Shown in pieces: positions 56,797-64,000 of a stretch of DNA of 64,000 bases. The position numbers were made by a program, and so were the translations under genes. The stretch spans positions 62,001 to 126,000 of the forward strand of contig JAEUOT010000030.1 of assembly GCA_016790705.1 (NCBI GenBank), written 5' to 3'. The stretch is from Hydrogenophaga sp. (lineage in GTDB: Bacteria; Pseudomonadota; Gammaproteobacteria; Burkholderiales; Burkholderiaceae_C). Within the stretch, counting starts at the first letter, position 1; every line of letters begins with the position of its first letter. Under the pieces are notes generated by a model that saw only the letters and a program-made list of their open reading frames with translations, ran no database searches and had not been told where the DNA came from.

Positions 56797-59385
56797 TCAG
56801 GCACCCAGGCTCTGGCGGCGCTGGTCGGCGTGGCTGAAGTGCAGTCGCGTGATTTCGTCGGACAGCTCGGCCGCCGAGGCCTCGCACTCGTCGAGCAGGG
56901 CCCCGAGCATCGCGTGCACCCTTCGGCCGTCCTCGTGGCGTTCCCAGCCGCTGAGTTCGGTCAGCACCCAGGTGTCCGGGTCCGGCAGCCCCTGGGCCAG
57001 CACCGCGTCCCGTGGCGTCGCGCTCTGTGACAGCTTGGCCAGCCGGGACCGGAGGGTCTGCACCACCCAGGCCAGGGAGCGCGGGTTGTCGCGGTCCATC
57101 ACCAGCAGATCAACCAGCGCGACCATGTCGCGCCGCTGCTGGTACATGGCGTGGAAAGTGATGGTACTGTCGAACTGCGCGACCACCGCTTCGAAACCGC
57201 TCGGGTCGTCGAGGCTGTGGTGGTCCAGCGCGAGCATCAGGGCCCGCGACAGCGTGATCAGCCGCTCGATGTGGCGGCCCACCGAGAGCAGGCGCCAGCC
57301 GCTGTCCCGCACCATGCGGTCGGTCTGCGCGCCGGTGATCGCGGCCAGCAGCTCGCTGGTGTTGTTCAGCGCCGCCATGGCCTCGGCGATGGCGTACTCG
57401 GCGTCGGCCGCCATGGCGGTGCAATCGCGAGCGAACTCGCTGTCCGCGCGTTCGATCAGGTTCCAGTGTTCGGGCGAGAGGCGGTCGCGCACCTGGGCGG
57501 CGGCGTGTCGCAGGGCCCGCAGGTTGAAGCCGACGCTGTAGCTGCGGCCGTGCATCGGGGTGCCGGGCTGCGGAGAGAGTCCGGCCATCAGGGCCCGGGC
57601 GAACACCCGTGCCGACTGCTCGGCCGAGGGCACATCCGGCAACACCAGCGCATTTTCCCGGCAGGCCTCGGACAACCAGGCCAGCAGGGCGCGCGAGCTG
57701 GGCTCTTCTCCGCCGAGGTGGTCCAGCGCGATGCGGGCCAGGCGCACGCCGTTCTCCGCCCGTTCGGTGTAGCGGCCCAGCCAGAACAGGTTCTCGGCAG
57801 CGCGGCTGGTGACGGGGCGCTTGTGGTGGGCCAGTGCCAGCGTGCTCGGTGCCGACTGGAGCAGGCTGGTGGTGTCGACGGCCGCACCCGTGTCGACCCA
57901 GCAATCCGCGCTGGAGCCCCCGCGCTGCATGGACGCCATGAGCTGGCCGCGCGGTGCCAGCCGCACCAGGCCACCCGGCAGCACGCGCCAGCTTCGCGCG
58001 CCATCGGCCAGCGCGAACACCCGCAACAGGGTCGAACGTGGCAGCAAATGTTCGCCAGTCCAGGTCGGTGTCTGCGACAGCGGAAGCCAGGTCTGCACCG
58101 TGTAGTCCTCGGGATGGCGCACCATGCGGCCGGCCCATTCGTCCATCTCGCGCGGTCCCAGGCTCTGGCCGATCGCCGTGTCCAGGCCGGACTGCGGGTA
58201 GGTGGGTTTGATCACCCCGTCCTTGAGCAGCGGCAGCACTTCGCGCAGCGCCGCATCTTCGCCGCACCACCAGGTGGGCAGCGAGGGCAGGCTCAGCTCC
58301 TCGCCCAGCATGTGGCGGCTGATGGCCGGCAGGAAGCCCAGCAGCGCGCTCGACTCCAGCGGCGCAGAGCCGGGCGCGTTGGCCAGCAGCAGGTTGCCCG
58401 CGCGCAGCACCTGCAGCAGCCCGGGCACGCCCAGGCTGGAGTCCGAGCGCAGCTCCAGCGGGTCCAGCCACTCGTCGTCCACCCGCTTGATCAGCGCATG
58501 CACGGGCTCCAGGCCCTTGAGCGTCTTGAGGTAAAGCCGCTGGTCGCGAACGGTCAGGTCATTGCCCTCGACCAGGGTGAGGCCCAGGTAGCGCGCGAGA
58601 TAGGCGTGCTCGAAATAGGTTTCGTTGTAAGGCCCGGGGGTCAGCAGTGCGATGCGGGCGTCTTCCCCCTCGGGCGCGAGCGCCTTGATGCCCTCCATCA
58701 GCGCGCGGTAGCTCGCCGCCAGCCGCTGAACCCGCATGCCGGCGAAGGCCTTGGGGAACTGCCTGGCCACCGCGATGCGGTTCTCCAGCAGGTAGCCCAG
58801 GCCCGAGGGCGCCTGGGTCCGCTGCCCCACCACCCACCAGCGGCCGTCCGGTCCCTGCGCGAGGTCGAACGCGACGATGTGCAGCCAGGTGTCGCCGGCA
58901 GGGCGCACACCCTGCATGGCGCGCAGGTAACCCGGGTGGCCCTGGACCAGCGCCGCCGGCAGCAGCGCACGCTGCACCAGCTCGCGCGGACCGTAGAGGT
59001 CGGCCATCATCGCGTTGAGCAGGCGCGCGCGCTGTGTCACGCCCGCCTCGATCTGCGCCCAGTCCTGCGGCCCGATCAGCATCGGGAACAGGTCCAGGGC
59101 CCAGGGGCGCTGCTGGCCTGCCGTGTCGGCGTAGACGTTGTAGGTCACGCCGTTGTCGCGGATCTGGCGCTGCAGGTTGTCGTTGCGCCGGTTCAGCTCG
59201 GCCAGGCCCTCGGTGCCGACGTGCTCGAAAAAAGTGGCCCAGAGCGGATCGAGCGCCTGGCCGGAGGCATCGCGCAAGGCATCCCGGTGGCCCGCATCGG
59301 CCCGCACCGACATGGACAAGGCCCATTCGGCGGGCGAGTCGGGGCTGAGGTCGTCGAAGAGGGACTCGGGGGCGTCGTGGTTCAC
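56797..59385 (-). CDS. Circularly permuted ATP-grasp / alpha-E domain fusion protein
   Basis: An 862-residue fusion. Residues about 60-500 form the circularly permuted type 2 ATP-grasp (DUF404/DUF407): DNGVTYNVYADTAGQQRPWALDLFPMLI, then ARLLNAMMADLYGPRELV and IVAFDLAQGPDGRWWVVGQRTQAPSGLGYLLENRIAV, with TPGPYNETYFEHAYLAR and VDDEWLDPLELRSDSSLGVPGLL. The C-terminal alpha-E (DUF403) domain starts ENLFWLGRYTERAENGVRLAR. The two parts are separate genes in many bacteria. The family is predicted to ligate amino acids or peptides with ATP. The start is GTG at 59385. Confidence 0.92.
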   Translation of the reverse strand: MNHDAPESLFDDLSPDSPAEWALSMSVRADAGHRDALRDASGQALDPLWATFFEHVGTEGLAELNRRNDNLQRQIRDNGVTYNVYADTAGQQRPWALDLFPMLIGPQDWAQIEAGVTQRARLLNAMMADLYGPRELVQRALLPAALVQGHPGYLRAMQGVRPAGDTWLHIVAFDLAQGPDGRWWVVGQRTQAPSGLGYLLENRIAVARQFPKAFAGMRVQRLAASYRALMEGIKALAPEGEDARIALLTPGPYNETYFEHAYLARYLGLTLVEGNDLTVRDQRLYLKTLKGLEPVHALIKRVDDEWLDPLELRSDSSLGVPGLLQVLRAGNLLLANAPGSAPLESSALLGFLPAISRHMLGEELSLPSLPTWWCGEDAALREVLPLLKDGVIKPTYPQSGLDTAIGQSLGPREMDEWAGRMVRHPEDYTVQTWLPLSQTPTWTGEHLLPRSTLLRVFALADGARSWRVLPGGLVRLAPRGQLMASMQRGGSSADCWVDTGAAVDTTSLLQSAPSTLALAHHKRPVTSRAAENLFWLGRYTERAENGVRLARIALDHLGGEEPSSRALLAWLSEACRENALVLPDVPSAEQSARVFARALMAGLSPQPGTPMHGRSYSVGFNLRALRHAAAQVRDRLSPEHWNLIERADSEFARDCTAMAADAEYAIAEAMAALNNTSELLAAITGAQTDRMVRDSGWRLLSVGRHIERLITLSRALMLALDHHSLDDPSGFEAVVAQFDSTITFHAMYQQRRDMVALVDLLVMDRDNPRSLAWVVQTLRSRLAKLSQSATPRDAVLAQGLPDPDTWVLTELSGWERHEDGRRVHAMLGALLDECEASAAELSDEITRLHFSHADQRRQSLGA

Positions 59386-59416
59386 GGAACCAAGTATGCC
59401 TGCGCGTGCCCGTCCC

Positions 59417-62400
59417 TCACGCCCTCAGGTCCAGCGTGAACGGAAACTCCCTGCTGGGTGTGGCAGCGGTCACACTCAGGCGACCCGGCGTGTGGCCCAT
59501 CTGGAAGAAGCGCGAGAGGCGGCGGCTCTCGGCCTCATAGGCGTTGATGGGGAAGGTGTCGTAGTTGCGGCCGCCCGGGTGCGCCACGTGGTACTGGCAG
59601 CCGCCCAGCGACTTGTTCATCCAGGTGTCCACGATGTCGAAGGTCATGGGCGCATGCACGCCGATGGTCGGGTGCAGCGAGGAGGGCGGATTCCACGCCT
59701 TGTAGCGCACGCCGGCGACGTGTTCACCCACCGTGCCGGTGGGCTGCAGCGGCAGGGCGCGACCGTTGCAGGTGATGGCGTAGCGGCTGTTGTTGTAGCC
59801 GCTGACGCGCACCTCCAGCCGTTCGAGCGAGGAGTCGACATAGCGCACCGTGCCACCGGTCGCGCCTTCTTCGCCCATCACATGCCAGGGTTCCAGCGCG
59901 TTGCGCAGCGTCAGCTCGATGCCGCGCGCGGCCACCTGACCGATCAGCGGGAAGCGGAACTCGAAGTGCGGCTCGAACCAGGCCATGTCGAAGCGATAGC
60001 CCACCTCGTTCAGTTCCGTCAGCACGTCCTCGAAGTCCATGCGGATGAACGTCGGCAGCAGGAAGCGGTCGTGCAGCTCGGTGCCCCAGCGGGTCAGCGG
60101 GGCGCGGTAGGGCTGTTGCCAGAAGCGGGCGATGAGTGCGCGCAGCAGCAACTGCTGGGCGATGCTCATGCGGGCGTGCGGTGGCATTTCGAATGCGCGC
60201 AGCTCCAGCAGGCCCAGGCGCCCGGTCGAGGAGTCGGGCGAGTAGAGCTTGTCGATGCAGAACTCGCTGCGGTGGGTGTTGCCGGTGACGTCGATCAGGA
60301 TGTTGCGCAGCGTGCGGTCGACCAGCCAGGGCGGCATGTCGCTGCCGTGGATGCTGCGGTTGCTCTCGATCTGTTGAAGCGCAATCTCCAGTTCGTAGAG
60401 CTGGTCATTGCGGGCCTCGTCGACCCGCGGCGCCTGGCTGGTCGGGCCGATGAACAGGCCGCTGAACAGGTAGGACAGCGAAGGGTGGTTGTGCCAGAAC
60501 GCGACCAGGCTGCCCAGCAGCTCGGGCTTGCGCAGGAAGGGCGAGTCGGCGGGCGTGGCGCCGCCCAGCACGAAGTGGTTGCCGCCGCCGGTGCCGGTGT
60601 GGCGGCCGTCGGTCATGAACTTCTCGGCGCACAGGCGGGTCTGGTGCGCGGCCTCGTACAGGAACTCGGTGCGCTCGACCAGTTCGGCGAAGCTGCTGCT
60701 GGGGTGAATGTTCACCTCGATCACGCCGGGGTCGGGCGTGACCTGCAGCATCTTCAGGCGCGGGTCGCGGGGCGGCGGGTAGCCTTCGAGCACGATGGTC
60801 ACGCCGAGCTTCTCGGCGGTGGACTCGATGGCCGAGAGCAGGTCGAGGTAGTCCTCCAGCCGCTGCAGCGGCGGCATGAAGATGTAGAGGTGCTGGCTCT
60901 TGCCGCCGCTGTCCTTTTCGGCCTTGGGGCCATTGGCGCGTTGCGGATCGCGCGCTTCGACGCACAGCGCCGTGCGGGTGAGCCAGGCGGCGGACTCGCC
61001 GCGTTGGGGGAAGCGCGAGGAGAGGTGTTGCGCCGGCGCAGAGGCTGGATGGGGCTGGCCCGGGCGCAACCCCAGGGCATCGGCCTCGCCGTCCTCGAAC
61101 CAGTCGGTGCCCTGCATCGACACGGTGCCACCCTCGGCGAACCCGCCTCCGACGGTGTGGGGGTGCACCTGGTGGCGCAGTGCGGCGCCCTTGGGCAGCG
61201 GGTCCCTTGCGCTGTGGGGGTCCTGTTCGATGTGGTACGGATAGTCGCCCTGGGACACCCAGGGCAGCGAGTCCAGCGGCAGGCGGTAGCCCATCGGCGA
61301 GTCGCCGGGGATCAGGTACATGCGCTCGTCGCGGAAGAACCAGGGGCCGGTGGACCAGACGGTGCCGCTGACGCGGTGGTAGCTGCTCTTGCCGTTGTTC
61401 GACAGCGGTCCGTGGCCGGCGGCCTGCAGCGGCAGGACATACCCCACCGTCGCATCCAGGCCCTGGCCGAACACGCGGCGCAGCCGCGCGCGCTCCAGTT
61501 CGTCGTCCAGCTTTGAATCGAAGGGGTCGACGTTGACCGGCAGGCGGCGCTCGCGCCAGAGGAAGTACCAGGTGTCTTCGAATCCGGGCGTGATGTACTG
61601 GGTCGAGAGGCCGAGCTTGCGCGCCAGGGTCTGGGTGAAGCGCTGCGCGTCCTCGTGGGTGTAGTGGGCCTCGTCGCGTTCGTCGGCCAGCAGCCCGGGG
61701 TTGTTCCAGCAGGGTTCCCCGTCGGCGCGCCAGAAGATCGACAGCGCCCAGCGCGGCAGTTGCTCGCCCGGGTACCACTTGCCCTGACCCATGTGCACGA
61801 AGCCGCCGTCGCCGTAACGCTCGCGCAGCCGGCCGACCAGCTCGGTCGCGTAGCCGCGCTTGGTCGGACCGAGCGCGTCGGTGTTCCATTCGGCGGCGTC
61901 GCGGTCGCTGGTCGCGACATAGGTCGGCTCACCGCCCTGCGTCAGCCGCACGTCGTGCTGCACCAGATCGGCATCGACCTGTTCTCCGAGCTTGAGCACC
62001 TCCGCCCATTGGTCGTCGGTGTAGGGCTTGGTCACGCGCGGCGATTCGTAGATGCGGGTGACCTTCATCTCGTGGCCGAACTCGACCTCGCACTTGTCGA
62101 CCCCGCCTTCGACGGGCGCGGCGCTGGAGGGCTGGGGCGTGCAGGCCAGGGGGATGTGCCCTTCACCGGCCAGCAGGCCCGAGGTCGGGTCCAGCCCGAT
62201 CCAGCCGGCACCGGGCAGGAACACCTCGCACCAGGCGTGCAGGTCGGTGAAGTCGGCCTCGGGCCCGCTGGGCCCGTCGATCGCCTTGACGTCCGGCGTG
62301 AGCTGGATCAGGTAGCCGGAGACGAAGCGCGCGGCCAGGCCCAGGTGGCGCAGCAACTGGACCAGCAGCCAGCCCGAGTCGCGGCAGGAGCCGCTCTTGA

Positions 62401-62923
62401 GCGTGAGGGTTTCTTCCGGCGTCTGCACGCCCGGCTCCATGCGGATGGTGTAGCCGATGTCTTTCCAGAGCTTCTGGTTGATGCCGACCAGGAAATCGAT
62501 GGTGCGCTGTTCGCTGCGGTCGACCTGGTCCAGGTAGCTCTTGATCAGCGGCGTCAGCGGTGCGGCGGCGAGGTAAGGGGCCAGTTCCTGCTTCTGCGCC
62601 TCCTCGTAGGTGAACGGGAAGGTCTCGGCGCGTGGTTCGAGGAAGAAGTCGAAGGGGTTGTGCACCGCCATTTCGACCACCAGGTCGATCGTGACCTTGA
62701 ACTCGCGGGTCGGCTCGGGGAACACCAGGCGGGCCTGGTAGTTCGCGAACGGGTCCTGCTGCCAGTTGATGAAGTGCACGCCCGGTTCGATCTTCTGCGA
62801 ATAGGACAGCACCTTGGTGCGGCTGTGCGGTGCGGGGCGCAGGCGGACGACCTGGGGGCCCATCTTGACGAGGCGGTCGTACCGATAATGGGTGATGTGG
62901 CTCAGGGCGACATGGATGGCCAT
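59417..62923 (-). CDS. Transglutaminase-DUF2126 putative amidoligase
   Basis: A 1168-residue fusion. The N-terminal transglutaminase-like part has MAIHVALSHITHYRYDRLVKMGPQ, Cys in LKSGSCRDSGWLLVQLLRHLGLAARFVSGYL, His in DLHAWCEVFLPGAGW and Asp in GLDPTSG. The remaining 850 residues are DUF2126, a putative amidoligase: LTQGGEPTYV, DPGVIEVNIHPSSSFAELVERTEFLYEAAHQTRL, TGTGGGNHFVLGGA and TGNTHRSEFCIDKLYSPDSSTGRLGLLELRAFEMPPHARMS. It is first in the leftward operon, 31 nt before the ATP-grasp gene. The start at 62923 is family-typical. Function of the pathway is not established. Confidence 0.92.
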   Translation of the reverse strand: MAIHVALSHITHYRYDRLVKMGPQVVRLRPAPHSRTKVLSYSQKIEPGVHFINWQQDPFANYQARLVFPEPTREFKVTIDLVVEMAVHNPFDFFLEPRAETFPFTYEEAQKQELAPYLAAAPLTPLIKSYLDQVDRSEQRTIDFLVGINQKLWKDIGYTIRMEPGVQTPEETLTLKSGSCRDSGWLLVQLLRHLGLAARFVSGYLIQLTPDVKAIDGPSGPEADFTDLHAWCEVFLPGAGWIGLDPTSGLLAGEGHIPLACTPQPSSAAPVEGGVDKCEVEFGHEMKVTRIYESPRVTKPYTDDQWAEVLKLGEQVDADLVQHDVRLTQGGEPTYVATSDRDAAEWNTDALGPTKRGYATELVGRLRERYGDGGFVHMGQGKWYPGEQLPRWALSIFWRADGEPCWNNPGLLADERDEAHYTHEDAQRFTQTLARKLGLSTQYITPGFEDTWYFLWRERRLPVNVDPFDSKLDDELERARLRRVFGQGLDATVGYVLPLQAAGHGPLSNNGKSSYHRVSGTVWSTGPWFFRDERMYLIPGDSPMGYRLPLDSLPWVSQGDYPYHIEQDPHSARDPLPKGAALRHQVHPHTVGGGFAEGGTVSMQGTDWFEDGEADALGLRPGQPHPASAPAQHLSSRFPQRGESAAWLTRTALCVEARDPQRANGPKAEKDSGGKSQHLYIFMPPLQRLEDYLDLLSAIESTAEKLGVTIVLEGYPPPRDPRLKMLQVTPDPGVIEVNIHPSSSFAELVERTEFLYEAAHQTRLCAEKFMTDGRHTGTGGGNHFVLGGATPADSPFLRKPELLGSLVAFWHNHPSLSYLFSGLFIGPTSQAPRVDEARNDQLYELEIALQQIESNRSIHGSDMPPWLVDRTLRNILIDVTGNTHRSEFCIDKLYSPDSSTGRLGLLELRAFEMPPHARMSIAQQLLLRALIARFWQQPYRAPLTRWGTELHDRFLLPTFIRMDFEDVLTELNEVGYRFDMAWFEPHFEFRFPLIGQVAARGIELTLRNALEPWHVMGEEGATGGTVRYVDSSLERLEVRVSGYNNSRYAITCNGRALPLQPTGTVGEHVAGVRYKAWNPPSSLHPTIGVHAPMTFDIVDTWMNKSLGGCQYHVAHPGGRNYDTFPINAYEAESRRLSRFFQMGHTPGRLSVTAATPSREFPFTLDLRA

Positions 62924-63048
62924 GCTGGGGTCACTTTCAACAGGGAGACACAAACAATGAAGACGCAAGCAGAGCGGGAATCCGCCCGCGTCCCCCCGGA
63001 TCTAGCAAGTCTCGCGCCACGAATCATTCGAGCGCGATTGTGAAGGCC

Positions 63049-64000
63049 ATGCACCCGGTGTGGGCGGCACTGCCCGGTGTGGTGCTGGGCGTCGGCCTCC
63101 AGCTCCAGCAGGCGGCCCTGTGGCCGGTGTCCGTCTACCTCGCTCTGTCCGGCGCCGCGCTGCTGCTGATGTGGCTGGCGGGGCGTTGCCGCCGTGGCGG
63201 CGCGCCGGCCCTTTTGGCCGGGTTGCTTGCGGGGGCGCTGATGTCGGCAGGGATCACCGGCCTGCGCGCCGCCCACCAGCTCGCGCAGGTCCTGCCGCCC
63301 GGGCTGGAGGGGGTCGATCTGGTGGTGGTCGGCGAGATCGCTGCGATGCCGCAACACGGTGCGGACAGCGACCGCTTCGAGGTCCAAGTCGACAGCGCCG
63401 TGCGGGACGGACAGGTGGTCCGTGTGCCGCCGCGTCTGCTGTTGAGCGATTTCCGGACCGAAGGCGCAAGGCGCGACTGGCGGGCGGGCGACGCCTGGCG
63501 GCTGACCGTGCGGCTGCGCCGTCCGCACGGCGCCTCCAACCCGCACGGCTTTGACCGGGAGCGCTGGCTCTGGGAGCAGGGCTTCGGTGCGACAGGGTAC
63601 GTGCGGGCCACGGCGCGCGACCCGGCCCCGGTCTTCCTCGGCGCGCGGGGATGGCACCCCGTCGAGCGGGCGCGACAGGCGGTGAGCGAGCGGATCGTGG
63701 CCCGGGTGGGCGATGTCCGCAGCGCGGGTGTGCTGCAGGCGCTGGTGGTGGGCGACCAGGGGGCGATCGAGCGTGGTGACTGGGCCTTGTTCCGGACCAC
63801 GGGCATTGCGCATCTGCTCAGCGTATCGGGGCTTCATGTCACCATGTTTGCGTGGCTGGCGACAGCATTGATCGGCTGGGGCTGGCGGCGGCTGGCGCGG
63901 GTCTGGCCGGGCGCCCTGATGGCGCTGCCGGCGCCGGTCGCCGCAGGCTGGGGCGGGGTGCTGATGGCCGGCGGGTACGCGCTGTTTTCCGGCTGGGGCG
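63049..64000 (+). CDS. comEC: ComEC/Rec2 DNA-uptake channel protein, 5' part (runs off window)
   Basis: Inner-membrane channel for single-stranded DNA uptake in natural transformation. 317 codons are present before the window edge. It begins with hydrophobic segments (LPGVVLGVGLQLQQ; LSGAALLLMWLAG), then a soluble OB-like part with LRRPHGASNPHGFDRERWLWEQGFGATGYV. Next comes ALVVGDQGAIERGDWALFRTTGIAHLLSVSGLHVTMFAW, the Competence signature HLLSVSGLH. The ATG at 63049 is used; a GTG at 63040 is also in frame. It is divergent from the amidoligase operon. Confidence 0.9.
   Translation, partial: MHPVWAALPGVVLGVGLQLQQAALWPVSVYLALSGAALLLMWLAGRCRRGGAPALLAGLLAGALMSAGITGLRAAHQLAQVLPPGLEGVDLVVVGEIAAMPQHGADSDRFEVQVDSAVRDGQVVRVPPRLLLSDFRTEGARRDWRAGDAWRLTVRLRRPHGASNPHGFDRERWLWEQGFGATGYVRATARDPAPVFLGARGWHPVERARQAVSERIVARVGDVRSAGVLQALVVGDQGAIERGDWALFRTTGIAHLLSVSGLHVTMFAWLATALIGWGWRRLARVWPGALMALPAPVAAGWGGVLMAGGYALFSGWG

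Noticed and set aside
63060-63554. Plus-strand frame inside the comEC region
   Set aside because: It is a different frame from the ComEC reading frame, which carries the HLLSVSGLH signature and continues open to the window end.
1-64000. CRISPR arrays, prophage, insertion sequences, rRNA or tRNA genes
   Set aside because: No regularly spaced repeats, transposase, integrase or capsid-type genes, and no cloverleaf with a recognisable T-loop were noticed by eye.

Overview
The window is GC-rich chromosomal DNA with densely packed genes on both strands. Gene content (phasin, gshA of the proteobacterial type, general amino-acid ABC transporter, paired DUF1631 proteins, Ala/Lys-rich exported small proteins, RhlE with an RGG-like tail) points to a betaproteobacterium of the Burkholderiales, most likely Comamonadaceae or the neighbouring Sphaerotilus/Leptothrix group. 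This placement is inferred from protein flavour, not from a marker gene. I see no rRNA, tRNA, insertion sequence, prophage or CRISPR array.

Layout. 1-9.3 kb: the 5' part of a gamma-glutamyltransferase, a solitary GspE/PilB-type ATPase, a type II 3-hydroxyacyl-CoA dehydrogenase, a Fur-box-linked Fe(III)-binding protein divergent from a patatin lipoprotein, a phasin with an operator-rich promoter and a structured 3' region, then a histone-deacetylase-like enzyme, a thioesterase and a nitroreductase. Two identical 22-bp palindromes sit in front of the dehydrogenase and the nitroreductase. 9.3-14.2 kb: two paralogous exported proteins bracket FKBP, a hydroxyacid dehydrogenase and an ECF sigma/anti-sigma pair whose anti-sigma protein ends in ankyrin repeats. 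14.2-19.7 kb: LysR/cupin pair, an endonuclease/exonuclease/phosphatase-fold protein, and a QseBC/PmrAB-type two-component system flanked by two Asr-like small cationic proteins. Both small proteins have TTAAG direct-repeat boxes upstream.

19.7-30.3 kb: RhlE helicase, two DUF1631 paralogues around the translation factor EttA, DUF1415, and a TAXI-type binding protein. 30.4-36.1 kb: a copper/heavy-metal block (CusF-like, DUF411, cupredoxin, Tat-exported multicopper oxidase, TolC-family protein, small Cys/His protein, CDF transporter) ending at a divergent CadR/PbrR-type MerR regulator with a clear operator. 36.1-40.4 kb: a complete amino-acid ABC transporter. 40.7-52.7 kb: acyl-CoA ligase, DUF2189 membrane protein with an FNR box, hemerythrin, a 2OG-Fe dioxygenase, thiolase, short-chain dehydrogenase, RNA-modification enzymes (RluA family, DusC), OmpA and FecR-domain envelope proteins, and gshA.

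52.7-64 kb: small housekeeping genes (SRPBCC, YlqF-type GTPase, AhpD-like, quinone reductase), then a leftward operon encoding a DUF2126 amidoligase/transglutaminase, a circularly permuted ATP-grasp/alpha-E fusion, a transglutaminase, a 48-residue Lys-rich protein and a DUF427 protein. The window ends in the 5' part of comEC. The most interesting signals are the response-regulator boxes shared by the two Asr-like genes, the peptide-ligase operon with its small basic protein, the repeated 22-bp operator, the phasin promoter and 3' RNA structure, and the ankyrin anti-sigma locus.
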